Under the pieces are notes generated by a model, which saw only the letters and a program-made list of their open reading frames with translations, had not been told where the DNA came from and did not search any database. 55,971 nucleotides of DNA. It comes from an uncultured Synechococcales cyanobacterium. GTDB lineage: Bacteria > Cyanobacteriota > Cyanobacteriia > Thermosynechococcales > Thermosynechococcaceae. The first letter of the stretch is position 1. Every line of letters starts with the position of its first letter. Location: the NCBI GenBank assembly GCA_902806435.1, contig CADCWO010000121.1, forward strand, positions 1 through 55,971, in the 5' to 3' direction. Positions 27,070 to 37,804 of the stretch are shown in pieces. The position numbers were made by a program, and so were the translations under genes.

Positions 27070-28608
27070 CTATTCGGCAGAGGCCAAATCATTAGTTGTT
27101 GGTCCATTGATCACCTGCCCCTGGTTATCAAAGCGTGAACCATGACAAGGGCAGTCCCAGGTTTTCTCACCAGAATTCCAGGCCACAATGCAGTGGAGGT
27201 GAGGGCAGACCGCTGAACGTTCGTGTAGTGCCCCTTGCTCGTCACAATAAACTGCTACTTTTTTGAGACCGCGACGGACTACCACTCCTGTACCGGGGGC
27301 GATCGCAGCCAAAGAAAGATCTTCACCCCCTTTTATCCAGTCCAGGTATTGGGTGGCAACATTTAAATTTTCTTGCACAAAATCAGTAGCAGCGCCGAGC
27401 GTGACTCGCGCCGGATCGTAGAGTGTTTGCCAGGGGTTGTCTCGTCCTAGGATTAGGTCGCTGATCAGGATGCCAGCGATCGTGCCGTTGGTCATCCCGG
27501 TGCCGGAATCACCCGTTGCAATATAGACATTTGCCCCATCGAGAGGATTGCGTCCAATGAAGGGCAGCCCATCAATGGGCTCCATCACTTGCCCTGACCA
27601 CCGAAACTCGATCTGCTTCGCCATCGGGAACCTTTCACGCGTCCAGGTTTCCAGCCGCGTATAGCGGAGCATGGCATCATCGGCCTGCCCGGTTTTGTGA
27701 TCTTCACCGCCAACGATCAACAGGTCATCGGTTTCTCCGCTCTTGCCAGGTGTCGCTACATTGGCTAGGCGCACGTAGTGGTAGGGGTCCAGCGTATCCC
27801 AGTAAAGCGCTTTAGGGATAGAACCCTTGGGAACTCGTGCCCCAATCACGTAGGTTTGGTAAGAAGCTTGCTTTGCAAACAGCCCAGAGCGGTCATTGAC
27901 TGGAATATTTGTTGCAACAACAACAGCGTCCGCTGTGACCGTTAGGCCAGTCTTAGTTTCTACTCTTGCTGGGGAACCCCCCTCAATTTTGGTGACATGA
28001 GTTTCTGTAAAAATATGGCCTCCAGCTCCCTCGATCGCTTGCACCAATCCAGCTAGGTATTTCAGGGGATCAAACTGGGCTTGCCTCGGAAAGCGGAGGC
28101 AAGGCCCCGGATCGAAAGAATCCAGTGGCAAGCGAACCTGTTCAACATCCGTCAGCCCTGCGCGATGGGCTGCTGCTAATTCCTGCTCCAGAATATCTTC
28201 GGGCTCGCCTGGTACGTTAAACAAGTAGCCATCTAATCGCTCAAAGTCACAGTCAATCTTTTCCTCGGTCACAATTGCTTCAATCTGATCAATTGATGCA
28301 ATCAGGCTTTGGGCAACTAACTGGGCCTCTTCTTTGCCCCGCAGCTGCTCCACTTCAAAGTAGCGATCGTCAAGCGCGCTGGCAATATGAGCCGTTGTCC
28401 GTCCCGTTTGGCCACCACCAACCGGTTTGTTATCCAGCACTACCACTGACTTCTGCTGGCGAGTCAGCAAGTAAGCCGTTGTCAACCCAGCAATTCCAGC
28501 CCCAATCACACAAACATCTGCCTGTGTACTCTCTGCCAATACCGGCTCTGACGGCACTTCTACTGTCTGCGTCCAGATCGATGTACTTTGCCCAGAAGTT
28601 CTGTTCAT
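27070..28608 (-). CDS. FAD-dependent oxidoreductase with C-terminal Rieske domain
   Basis: This 512-residue protein fuses a DAO-type FAD amine/glycine oxidase fold to a Rieske [2Fe-2S] module. The FAD-binding motif is VCVIGAGIAGLTTAYLL near residue 30, followed by GGGQTGRTTAHI. Residues about 330-365 carry IEFRWSGQVMEPIDGLPFIG and YIATGDSGTGMTNG, typical of the family's FAD-contacting end. The Rieske ligands are CPHLH (Cys, His) and CPCHGSRF (Cys, His) near the C-terminus. Its natural substrate is unknown. No signal peptide is seen, so it is cytosolic. It probably has its own promoter, since the groEL terminator lies between it and groESL upstream. Confidence 0.9.
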   Translation of the reverse strand: MNRTSGQSTSIWTQTVEVPSEPVLAESTQADVCVIGAGIAGLTTAYLLTRQQKSVVVLDNKPVGGGQTGRTTAHIASALDDRYFEVEQLRGKEEAQLVAQSLIASIDQIEAIVTEEKIDCDFERLDGYLFNVPGEPEDILEQELAAAHRAGLTDVEQVRLPLDSFDPGPCLRFPRQAQFDPLKYLAGLVQAIEGAGGHIFTETHVTKIEGGSPARVETKTGLTVTADAVVVATNIPVNDRSGLFAKQASYQTYVIGARVPKGSIPKALYWDTLDPYHYVRLANVATPGKSGETDDLLIVGGEDHKTGQADDAMLRYTRLETWTRERFPMAKQIEFRWSGQVMEPIDGLPFIGRNPLDGANVYIATGDSGTGMTNGTIAGILISDLILGRDNPWQTLYDPARVTLGAATDFVQENLNVATQYLDWIKGGEDLSLAAIAPGTGVVVRRGLKKVAVYCDEQGALHERSAVCPHLHCIVAWNSGEKTWDCPCHGSRFDNQGQVINGPTTNDLASAE

Positions 28609-28727
28609 GCGTTCTCATATCCGTAATATTTCTTTACTTAGTGTAGCTAAGCCAGATCTTTCCTGCGGTAACCCTAAGCAAAAAATTAAACAATTACCAA
28701 AAACTTGAATAGAAAGCGGCACAAGAA

Positions 28728-28756
28728 AAAGACCACTTCTCATGGAAGTGGTCTTT
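28728..28756 (-). terminator. Intrinsic terminator of groESL
   Basis: Arms AAAGACCACTTC and GAAGTGGTCTTT are separated by 5 bases. On the minus strand the hairpin is followed by TTCTTGT, giving a run of five T residues from the arm end. It lies about 35 bases after the groEL stop, in the right place to end the operon. Confidence 0.8.
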
Positions 28757-28791
28757 ACCTGAACTTAAGTTGAAGCGAAGACTACAAGTAA

Positions 28792-30432
<1,641 letters not shown>

Positions 30433-30517
30433 CTATCAGCCTCTCAGGGATACGTGGATCAAAGTGAACATTTATTGCAACTGCCTTGCCAAAGACTTTG
30501 GCAGGGTAAAAAGTTAG

Positions 30518-30829
30518 TTAGTCAACGACCGCCAGGATATCCTTCTCGGATAAAAGCACGTACTCGTCACCGCCAAGTTTGATATCAGTACCTGCATACT
30601 TGGAATACAGCACCTTGTCGCCAACCTTGATTTCAAGCTCTTGGCGAGAACCATCGTCATTGCGTTTGCCAGGACCGACTGCAGAGATTTCACCGATTTG
30701 TGGCTTCTCTTTGGCATTGTCAGGTAGTAAGATACCGCCTGCGGTTTTCTCTTCCGAAGCACTTACTTTGACAAAAACGCGATCGCCCAAAGGCTTAACA
30801 GTAGAAACACTTAAAGATATAGCGGCCAT
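30518..30829 (-). CDS. groES: Co-chaperonin GroES
   Basis: This 103-residue protein is the heptameric lid of GroEL. It has [20 protein letters not shown], the mobile-loop region [26 protein letters not shown] and [20 protein letters not shown]. The length is normal for cyanobacteria. It is the first gene of the operon, read from a promoter with a CIRCE operator about 200 bases upstream. A long plus-strand open frame (30579-30977) overlaps it but is a shadow. Confidence 0.97.
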   Translation of the reverse strand: MAAISLSVSTVKPLGDRVFVKVSASEEKTAGGILLPDNAKEKPQIGEISAVGPGKRNDDGSRQELEIKVGDKVLYSKYAGTDIKLGGDEYVLLSEKDILAVVD

Positions 30830-31026
30830 ACAAAATTCTCCAAACGATACGGATACGCCAATGGAAAGGAAAGAACACTACAAGAGACTGGATTTTATAT
30901 CCCATCTCCAACATCAAGAGAGCCTGCCAGTTAAGTTACTTTTGATAGACCCTCATGAAGGGGTTGAGTTTGACTAGGGTTAGACCTCAACACGGTCTCA
31001 GCTCTCAATCAAAATCCTTAATAAAC

Positions 31027-31080
31027 TTAGCACTCTCAGTGCCTGAGTGCTAATCTAGCTAAGTCCAAAGATGGTTGCAA
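31027..31080 (-). promoter_or_regulatory. groESL promoter with CIRCE operator
   Basis: The operator is TTAGCACTC-N9-GAGTGCTAA at 31027-31053, a perfect CIRCE inverted repeat, the binding site of the repressor HrcA. On the minus strand a -35 box TTGCAA (31080-31075) and a -10 box TAGATT (31057-31052) stand 17 bases apart, and the -10 box runs directly into CIRCE. HrcA would block polymerase until heat stress. The groES leader is then about 200 bases long, unusually long for a chaperonin operon. Confidence 0.9.
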
Positions 31081-31258
31081 TGAATAGTCTGTACGGGTTT
31101 CCGAACTTTTTCGTCCTAATCATCTTCAGGAGTCATATTGCATACCTAGATGCGATACACCAACAACCAAGTTCCGGTTCCCCAGTATGTAGCCTAAATA
31201 ACTAAACCTTCTATTGAGTCAGCAGTATCCTATTCTCGCTTCAAGGTGAGGAGAGGGT

Positions 31259-32488
31259 ATGGCTTATAAATATTACAGCTGGGTACTACCAGGAATACTC
31301 CTGGGCATATGGGGGATGGGTTCTTCAGCCGTTGCCAAGGAGTACCTGCTCAAATCCACACCAAAAACTGTGATCTGGGGTCGCCTTTATAAAAAAGATG
31401 CTCAGCCTGCCCTGAAAGTTCGATCGGGAGATATTGTGACTGTTGAAACAGTATCCCATGAAGGCATCTTAGAAGACCAAGCCAAAGATGGAACTGCGGC
31501 GGGGGCAATTGAATTTTTAACAAAAAAAGGCGTACCTGAAAAGGATATTTTGCAAGATCAGCTTACCGTGCGCGCCAGGGTTCCGCATGATGGGAAAGGG
31601 CCTCATGTCGTCACAGGTCCTATCTATGTGGAGGGGGCATTGCCGGGGGATGTGGTCCAAGTGCAGACCCTAAAAATTGCTTATCGTTCTCCCTATGGTT
31701 TTATTTCTAGTCGTAACGGCAAAGGAGCCTTGCCTGGAGAATACCCTGTGGGGAATAAAGTTGTTGATAGTAAATATGTCAAGGTAATCACCGACCCCAA
31801 CCAAATAAAGAGTCTACTCAAATCTCGCAACGACAAAACAACAGTTCCCCTAAGCTTTCAGGACTTTGCACGTCAAGGTATTACCGGACTGGGTATTTTG
31901 CAGCCGGATAAACCGGGTTCTCAAGCCTATGAGATTCCGTTACGACCTTTTATGGGAATGATTGGTGTCGCACCAGCAAACGATAATGAAACGGTGAATT
32001 CTATTCCTCCTGGACGGTATGGAGGGAATATAGACCTTAAATTAATAACGGCGGGCACCTCACTTTACCTGCCGGTTCAAGTAAGGGGCGCACTGGTTTA
32101 CACAGGAGATCCTCATTGCGCCCAAGGAAATGGTGAAGTTGCTCTCACAGCAATTGAGTGTTCCTTAACGCCTACCTTCCGCATCACCCTACGCAAGGAT
32201 TTAAGAGGGATAAAAACCTTTACCCAACCATTTTTAGAGACACCGACTGCTTTTGTGCCCCTTGGTCTTAACCGTGACCTGGATGAAGCCATGAAGGATG
32301 CGGTGCGCAAAAGTATCACTTTTCTGACAGAGGTAACCCCCCTCAATGGTCAAGAGGCCTTGCAGTTTGGCAGTGCCGCCATCGACTTTGAAGTTACTCA
32401 AGTAGTGGATATTGTTAAAGGGATTCACGCGGTTATCAACAAGGACCTGATCAAGACTAATCAGCTAAAAAAGGTCAACAGCCCTTAG
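31259..32488 (+). CDS. Exported acetamidase/formamidase-family protein
   Basis: This 409-residue protein belongs to the FmdA/AmdA acetamidase-formamidase family, which releases ammonia from short amides. Family segments are VRSGDIVTVETVSHEG (near residue 57), GPHVVTGPIYVEGALPGDVV (near 118), PFMGMIGVAPA (near 231) and PPGRYGGNIDLKLITAGTSL followed by GDPHCAQGNGEV (near 258-290). Unlike cytosolic members it begins with a hydrophobic signal-like segment (VLPGILLGIWGMGSSAVAK), so it is probably periplasmic. Whether it acts on formamide is not known from sequence. It is GTG- or ATG-started: I use ATG 31259, preceded by GGAGAGGGT. It is divergent from groESL. Confidence 0.85.
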   Translation: MAYKYYSWVLPGILLGIWGMGSSAVAKEYLLKSTPKTVIWGRLYKKDAQPALKVRSGDIVTVETVSHEGILEDQAKDGTAAGAIEFLTKKGVPEKDILQDQLTVRARVPHDGKGPHVVTGPIYVEGALPGDVVQVQTLKIAYRSPYGFISSRNGKGALPGEYPVGNKVVDSKYVKVITDPNQIKSLLKSRNDKTTVPLSFQDFARQGITGLGILQPDKPGSQAYEIPLRPFMGMIGVAPANDNETVNSIPPGRYGGNIDLKLITAGTSLYLPVQVRGALVYTGDPHCAQGNGEVALTAIECSLTPTFRITLRKDLRGIKTFTQPFLETPTAFVPLGLNRDLDEAMKDAVRKSITFLTEVTPLNGQEALQFGSAAIDFEVTQVVDIVKGIHAVINKDLIKTNQLKKVNSP

Positions 32489-32598
32489 TCAACTACAAAT
32501 CGCTAGCTTTAGGGCAGTTTGAAGCTACTGAATCAATCAAGTTCAATCCGAAAATCTTTCTCAGGTATGCTTAGCAGTGGATCGTTGCAGGTTTTGTA

Positions 32599-33294
32599 AT
32601 GAGACAAATTAGCCGGTGGGCTCAAGTTCTAACAGCAGTAGTTGTCGTGATAGGTCCGGGCACCACCTGTACAGCTGAGACTTCAGCCTACATTAACTAC
32701 TGGGACTTGACTTCCTCACGAACCCCTATTGAACTACGCTTAGATCAAAAATTAGTCACTAAAAAGTATTCACCTAAGGAAATAATGCCTTCCCAGGCGT
32801 TTCCTGCTGGTCAATACGCCATCTGGGTGAACAGTCAACCTAGAAGGCGGTGGTTAGCAAATATTCGCCTGAAAGCTGGGCAGTTTTACACCCTAGTTCT
32901 GCTCCGAGATGCCTCTACTGTAAAAACAATTGTCCTGAACAATTATTTAGCAAAACCAGAACCCACGCTAAGGCTGATGAATTTAGCGCCAGTTAAAGTG
33001 CAGGTCAGTATCTCAACCAAGCCTTTGCTTGAAATCAAACCAGGTGAACAACGGAATGTACCGGTTAATATTACCAATGCTTCTGCTGTGGGCTTAGTCT
33101 CGGTCAAAGTAAACAGCCCAACAGGCCGCCCTAGCTCTGGTGAAGGAACCTTTGGCGTAGGTCCTGACCATCCGTCTGTTTTATTGATTGACCAACCAGG
33201 GACCGCTCTACGGCTAACTCGTTGGCAGTATGACCAATGTGCTGTTCGCATTCAGGCATTCAATTATGATGATGCCTGTGGGCACTCGGACTAG
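32599..33294 (+). CDS. Secreted protein, possible DUF4397-like beta repeats
   Basis: This 231-residue protein begins with a signal peptide (WAQVLTAVVVVIGPGTTCTA) and then has two similar beta-rich segments (AYINYWDLTSSRTPIELRL and LRLMNLAPVKVQVSISTKPL), reminiscent of DUF4397 or alginate-O-acetyl AlgF-like domains that open with 'RxxNLAP'. The second half includes QPGTALRLTRWQYDQ. It is exported and probably periplasmic. It follows the amidase-family gene by 110 bases, so the two may work together, but no role can be given. The 3' end is convergent with cynS, 35 bases away. Confidence 0.6.
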   Translation: MRQISRWAQVLTAVVVVIGPGTTCTAETSAYINYWDLTSSRTPIELRLDQKLVTKKYSPKEIMPSQAFPAGQYAIWVNSQPRRRWLANIRLKAGQFYTLVLLRDASTVKTIVLNNYLAKPEPTLRLMNLAPVKVQVSISTKPLLEIKPGEQRNVPVNITNASAVGLVSVKVNSPTGRPSSGEGTFGVGPDHPSVLLIDQPGTALRLTRWQYDQCAVRIQAFNYDDACGHSD

Positions 33295-33329
33295 AAGGCT
33301 ATCTAGGTTGGGGGCAAGTCAATGGCTGC

Positions 33330-33773
33330 TCACCACTTTTTATAAGGCAAAAATTTACCGGACATGATCACCTGCACGCGATCGCCTTTGGGATCTGATT
33401 GTTTCTCTACATCCAAGGTGAAATCAATCGCACTCATGATACCGTCGCCAAACTTCTCGTGGATCACGGCTTTGAGGGGCATACCGTACACCTGCATGAT
33501 TTCGTAGAAGCGATAGATCAGCGGATCGGCGGGAATCACCGGGTCTAACGATCCTTTAAGTGGGCACTCTACTAGTGCTTGGGCAACCTCTGGACCCAGC
33601 CCCAAGGCAGACACCAGTTGAGTAGCTTCTGCTTCAGAAGCACTGGCCTGACGATAGATCACGGCAGCAATCCAGACTTCGTCACGTCCCAGGGCTTGTT
33701 CTAAGTCGGTGAAACTAATTCCTTTCTGGCGCTTGGCATCCAATAGTTTTTGGGTAATTTCGGGAATTGCCAT
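33330..33773 (-). CDS. cynS: Cyanate hydratase (cyanase)
   Basis: This 147-residue decameric enzyme converts cyanate plus bicarbonate to ammonia and CO2 in the cytosol, so it both detoxifies cyanate and frees nitrogen. The catalytic Arg88, Glu91 and Ser114 are all present ([20 protein letters not shown] then DGIMSAIDF), and the N-terminal helix-turn-helix-like domain ([20 protein letters not shown]) is normal. In many cyanobacteria cynS follows cynABD cyanate transporters under NtcA control; here it instead follows the decarboxylase/dehydrogenase pair by 213 bases on the same strand. No perfect GTA-N8-TAC site was found just upstream. Confidence 0.95.
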   Translation of the reverse strand: MAIPEITQKLLDAKRQKGISFTDLEQALGRDEVWIAAVIYRQASASEAEATQLVSALGLGPEVAQALVECPLKGSLDPVIPADPLIYRFYEIMQVYGMPLKAVIHEKFGDGIMSAIDFTLDVEKQSDPKGDRVQVIMSGKFLPYKKW

Positions 33774-33986
33774 TCACCACTCCTTGATTCTGTGATTTCT
33801 CTTGGTAGCCGCTCGTCAACCATTACACACCTCAAAAAGTTTCTCAAGTCGATCACATTAAATGCGTCCACCCAAAAACAGCTAAAACTCTCTAGGCTTC
33901 TAGCCAATCGAAGTTTAATGGGACAAGTTACTCTGGCTTTAGTTGTAGTAGAGATTCAGCGTTTGATTTGTAATTGAGACTACTGT

Positions 33987-35624
33987 TCAGGCTTCGCAAC
34001 TCAGCTCACCAGATTTTTGGGAAAACAAAAGATTTTCCCGGTAATCTACCGGACAATCAATCACTGCCGGAACTTCTTGTTCCAGAGCCGTTTTCAGGGT
34101 GGGGAGAAAATCTAAGCTTGATTCAATCCGGTAGCCTTTGAGCCCCATGCTTTCTGCCAGCTTGACAAAATCAGGGTTGCTAAAGTGAACAAAAGCGGGT
34201 TGGAGTGACTGAGTTTGTTGTTTCCACTCAATCAAGCCATAGCCACCGTCATTGAAAATCAGCGTCACAAAGGGAGTCCCAATCCGCAGGGCGGTTTCGA
34301 GTTCTTGCATGTTCATCATAAATCCCCCGTCCCCCGTGACAGCGACAACTTTGCGTTGGGGATAAACCAGTTTGGCTGCTAGGGCACCTGGGATAGCAAT
34401 CCCCATCGCTGCAAAGCCATTGGAGATGATACAGGTGTTAGGGCGATCGCAATGGTAGTGCCGCGCCATCCACATCTTGTGGGCACCGACGTCAGAAATC
34501 ACAATATCCTCTGGTCCCATTACCCGCCGCAGGTCGTAAATTAGCTTTTGTGGCCGCATCGGAAAACTGTCGTCCTGGGCATACTGCTCATAGTCGGCGC
34601 GAATATTATCCCGCAGCTGTATCCCATAGGGGTCGGGTTTGCCTTGGCGATTACTACGTTGTTGAATCTCCCGCAGGGAATCGGCAATATCGCCCACAAC
34701 TTCAACCATCGGAATATAGCTGCTGTCAATTTCTGCCGGAGTTGAGCCGATATAGACAATCGGAATCTCCCCTTTGGGGTTCCACTTTTTTGGGGAGTAT
34801 TCAATCAAGTCGTAGCCAATCGCAATCACCAAATCTGTGTTGTCAAAGCCACAACTGACATAATCGCGCTGCTGCAACCCCACCGCCCACAGGGCCAGCG
34901 GGTGGCTACAGGGAATTACGCCCTTGCCCATAAAGGTATTGGCAACGGGGATATTTAATGCCGTTGCCAATTTCGTTAAGGCTTCACTGGCATTCGCCCG
35001 AATTACCCCATTACCCGCCAAAATTAAGGGATTCTTCGCCTGGGAAATTGCGGTGGCTGCCTGTTCAATACTACGGAAGGCCGCGAAGGTGTGTTCCACA
35101 TCACCCTTACTCAGGGGTTCCCCCAAAGCGGGCATTGCGGCAATGTTTTCGGGTAAATCAATGTGCACCGCACCCGGTTTTTCTGCCTGGGCCAGCTTGA
35201 AGGCCCGACGAACAATTTCCGGGGTATTGCTGGGCCGCACGATCTGGGTGTTCCATTTGGTCACTGGGGCAAACATCGCCACCAGATCCAAATACTGGTG
35301 CGATTCAATATGCATCCGATCCGTGCCTACCTGGCCGGTGATCGCTACCAGGGGAGCCCCATCAAGGTTGGCATCCGCTACTCCAGTCATCAAGTTGGTG
35401 GCACCCGGACCAAGGGTAGAAAGACAAACCCCCGCTTGGCCGGTCAGGCGACCATAAACATCCGCCATGAACGCTGCCCCCTGTTCGTGGCGCGTCGTAA
35501 TAAATTGAATCGAAGAGTGATTTAATGCTTCTAAAACTTGGAGATTTTCTTCCCCTGGCAGTCCAAAAATATAGCGGACGCCCTCGTTTTCTAAGCAACG
35601 TACCAGTAGTTCGGCCGTATTCAT
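33987..35624 (-). CDS. 2-Oxoglutarate decarboxylase (ThDP enzyme, acetolactate-synthase-like)
   Basis: This 545-residue thiamine-diphosphate enzyme looks like an acetolactate synthase catalytic subunit (FGLPGEENLQVLEAL; catalytic Glu in TRHEQGAAFMADVYGR; ThDP motif GDGGFMMNMQELETAL then FNDGGYGLIEW). Its partner is what sets the call: a succinate-semialdehyde dehydrogenase lies directly upstream, the arrangement described in Synechococcus PCC 7002, where the pair converts 2-oxoglutarate to succinate and closes the TCA cycle. The length and the GLPGEENL motif also fit that protein, not an IlvB. I prefer ATG 35624 (MNTAELL, preceded by AGGTGA) over ATG 35645. The genes are 1-20 bases apart, so coupled. 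Confidence 0.85.
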   Translation of the reverse strand: MNTAELLVRCLENEGVRYIFGLPGEENLQVLEALNHSSIQFITTRHEQGAAFMADVYGRLTGQAGVCLSTLGPGATNLMTGVADANLDGAPLVAITGQVGTDRMHIESHQYLDLVAMFAPVTKWNTQIVRPSNTPEIVRRAFKLAQAEKPGAVHIDLPENIAAMPALGEPLSKGDVEHTFAAFRSIEQAATAISQAKNPLILAGNGVIRANASEALTKLATALNIPVANTFMGKGVIPCSHPLALWAVGLQQRDYVSCGFDNTDLVIAIGYDLIEYSPKKWNPKGEIPIVYIGSTPAEIDSSYIPMVEVVGDIADSLREIQQRSNRQGKPDPYGIQLRDNIRADYEQYAQDDSFPMRPQKLIYDLRRVMGPEDIVISDVGAHKMWMARHYHCDRPNTCIISNGFAAMGIAIPGALAAKLVYPQRKVVAVTGDGGFMMNMQELETALRIGTPFVTLIFNDGGYGLIEWKQQTQSLQPAFVHFSNPDFVKLAESMGLKGYRIESSLDFLPTLKTALEQEVPAVIDCPVDYRENLLFSQKSGELSCEA

Positions 35625-35646
35625 CTGTTCACCTAGTTGGCCCATT

Positions 35647-37005
35647 TCACTTCACCCACACCGTTTTAACGTTGACAAATTCATGCATGCCTTGATGGCT
35701 TAACTCCCGCCCGTAACCAGAATGTTTGATCCCGCCAAAGGGTAGTCGGGGATCAGATTTGACCATGCCGTTGATAAACACCGCTCCCGCTTCCAACTCC
35801 GTAATCAGTCGATCGCGCTCGGTTGGGACGGTTGTCCAGGCACTGGCTCCCAAGCCGAACGGCGTATCGTTAGCCAGGGCGATCGCTGCATCAATATCCT
35901 TGACCCGGAACAGCATCGCCACAGGTCCAAACAATTCTTCTCGCGCTGCCGGGCTGCCAGGGGAAATATTCGTCAGAATGGTGGGAGCGTAGAAACTTCC
36001 CTGTAGCGGCTGGCCGCCCACCAGTACTCTTGCCCCTTTAGAAACGGAAGTTTGGACCTGATGATCGAGTTCTTCCAGGAGGGCCCGGGTTGCCAGGGGA
36101 CCAATATCTGTGGATCGATCCAACGGGTCTCCGACTTTCAGAGCTTTAACGTGCTCCACCAGGCGTTGCTCAAATTGGTCGGCGATTGGCTCCGTAACAA
36201 TAAACCGCTTAGCGGCAATGCAAGACTGGCCGTTGTTGATCATCCGCGCTATGACCGCCGTTGCTGCTGCTGCCTCCAGATCTGCACTTTCTAGAACAAT
36301 AAAGGGATCGCTACCCCCCAACTCTAAGACAGTTTTTTTAATCTGTTTGCCAGCAGTGGCAGCCAAACTGGCCCCAGCGGCTTCGCTACCGGTTAAGGTC
36401 GCGGCTTTCACCCGTTCATCCGCCAGGATTGCTGCAACTTCCTCAGAGCCTACCAGCAAGGTTTGAAATACCCCGGCTGCAAAGCCAGCTTGTTGAAACA
36501 CCGCTTCAATTGCCAGGGCGCACTGGGGGACATTTGAGGCATGCTTCAGCAAACCGACATTGCCAGACATTAAAGCGGGGGCAGCAAATCGGAACACCTG
36601 CCAGAAGGGAAAGTTCCATGGCATGACAGCCAGGATTGCACCCAGGGGCTGGTAACGAACAAAGCTCTGCGTGGCGTCGGTTTGGGCTGGCGCATCTGCT
36701 AGAAATTTCGGTGCCTGCTCTGCGTAGTAACGGCAAACCAAAGCGCATTTTTCTATCTCGGCGATCGCAGAAACAATCGTCTTACCCATCTCTAGGGTCA
36801 TAATTTTGCCAAGGCGCTCGCGATCTTGCTCCAAAATTTCAGCAGCCCGATTCATCCATGCTGCTCTTTGAGCGATCGGCACCTGGCGGTACTGAGTAAA
36901 AGCCTGTTGTGCCAGGTCAAGCTTGGCTGCTAGCTCTGCATCACTCAAGGGCACAAACGTTTGCAGTATTTCTCCGGTAAATGGGTTAATGCTCGCGATG
37001 CCCAT
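35647..37005 (-). CDS. Succinate-semialdehyde dehydrogenase (ALDH family)
   Basis: This 452-residue NAD(P)-dependent aldehyde dehydrogenase has the catalytic Glu in VLELGGSDPFIVL and the nucleophile Cys in NNGQSCIAAKRFIV, with the cofactor-site GNVGLLKHASNVPQCALAIE. It begins GIASINPFTGEILQTF, as do cyanobacterial succinate-semialdehyde dehydrogenases. It lies directly upstream of, and almost overlaps, the 2-oxoglutarate decarboxylase gene, and the pair would run 2-oxoglutarate to succinic semialdehyde to succinate. The residues match short-form SSADH more than betaine or lactaldehyde dehydrogenases, but substrate preference needs assay. Confidence 0.87.
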   Translation of the reverse strand: MGIASINPFTGEILQTFVPLSDAELAAKLDLAQQAFTQYRQVPIAQRAAWMNRAAEILEQDRERLGKIMTLEMGKTIVSAIAEIEKCALVCRYYAEQAPKFLADAPAQTDATQSFVRYQPLGAILAVMPWNFPFWQVFRFAAPALMSGNVGLLKHASNVPQCALAIEAVFQQAGFAAGVFQTLLVGSEEVAAILADERVKAATLTGSEAAGASLAATAGKQIKKTVLELGGSDPFIVLESADLEAAAATAVIARMINNGQSCIAAKRFIVTEPIADQFEQRLVEHVKALKVGDPLDRSTDIGPLATRALLEELDHQVQTSVSKGARVLVGGQPLQGSFYAPTILTNISPGSPAAREELFGPVAMLFRVKDIDAAIALANDTPFGLGASAWTTVPTERDRLITELEAGAVFINGMVKSDPRLPFGGIKHSGYGRELSHQGMHEFVNVKTVWVK

Positions 37006-37351
37006 TGTTTTGCCTCCCCATGTTATAAACCCAGAAAATAGCTAATTGATTCAACTTAAGACGGCAGAATCTATCACGAGTTATTGAAATAACTAGTCAA
37101 GGTGCAGGTACGAAAGCAAGCTAGGATACACCCTGTAACTTTACAGTATGTGAATATAGTTAGCAGGTGAAGTGGACTAGTTTTGTTAACTCTACCTGAT
37201 AAAAGCTAGCCTTTTTAGCAATTTAGAATCGGCCTCAACAGCCTTTTGCTCAGTATTCCGACCTTGATTAATGCTCCCTTTAAGCGCGTTTACCGCTGCA
37301 TAAGCAACCGGTAAAGCCAGGCTGGAGGATGGGAAAGTAAGCTACTAGTAC
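37006..37351. other. Divergent intergenic region
   Basis: About 345 bases separate the minus-strand dehydrogenase from the plus-strand response regulator. No small gene or RNA was recognised. No GTA-N8-TAC site is present, so NtcA control of the decarboxylase pair is not supported here. Confidence 0.35.
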
Positions 37352-37789
37352 TTGACACAGTGTTATATGCAACATTCCGGCAACAGAAGCCAAGGATCTG
37401 CCAGTCAGCATCCCCTGGTTCTAGCAGTCGATGACGATGAAGATAACCTGCTTCTATTGACCTACTCCCTAGCACTATTTGGCTATTCGTCAATTAGTAC
37501 CGCTGATGGCGAGACGGCCTTGCTACTAGTCCGCAACTACCGGCCTGACTTGATCCTGCTGGATATTGTCCTCCCGGGCTTAAGTGGGGTTGACGTGGTG
37601 CAGCGCCTAAAGCAAGATCTTCAAACAACAACGATTCCTGTGATTGCGGTAACGAGCCTGGCAGGAGCTGAAGACCGGGAGAAACTTCTCCAAGCTGGTT
37701 GTAGTGATTACATCAGCAAGCCTTATAGCTTGGAAAACCTGGAAGGGATGATTGAGCGTCATCTCATCGCTGCTCCCGTTACAGTTTGA
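37352..37789 (+). CDS. Single-domain response regulator
   Basis: This CheY-like receiver of up to 145 residues has the acidic pocket in LVLAVDDDEDNLLLL, the acceptor Asp in LILLDIVLPGLSGVD, Thr in IPVIAVTSLAG and Lys in SDYISKPYS. No output domain is attached. The first 20 residues are polar and not part of the fold; ATG 37367 is an alternative start. No kinase lies beside it, so its partner is unknown. Its end is 15 bases from the convergent ABC ATPase. Confidence 0.88.
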   Translation: MTQCYMQHSGNRSQGSASQHPLVLAVDDDEDNLLLLTYSLALFGYSSISTADGETALLLVRNYRPDLILLDIVLPGLSGVDVVQRLKQDLQTTTIPVIAVTSLAGAEDREKLLQAGCSDYISKPYSLENLEGMIERHLIAAPVTV

Positions 37790-37804
37790 CTAATGGCAAG
37801 TGCT

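Noticed and set aside
30579-30977. 132-codon plus frame opposite groES
   Set aside because: It overlaps a certain gene in antisense and has no protein resemblance.
33987-35645. Annotation as acetolactate synthase (IlvB)
   Set aside because: The ThDP fold matches, but adjacency to succinate-semialdehyde dehydrogenase, the GLPGEENL motif and the lack of an ilvN neighbour favour 2-oxoglutarate decarboxylase. The assay could still reverse this.
37006-37351. NtcA site upstream of the dehydrogenase/decarboxylase pair
   Set aside because: GTA and TAC triplets occur but never with eight bases between them.
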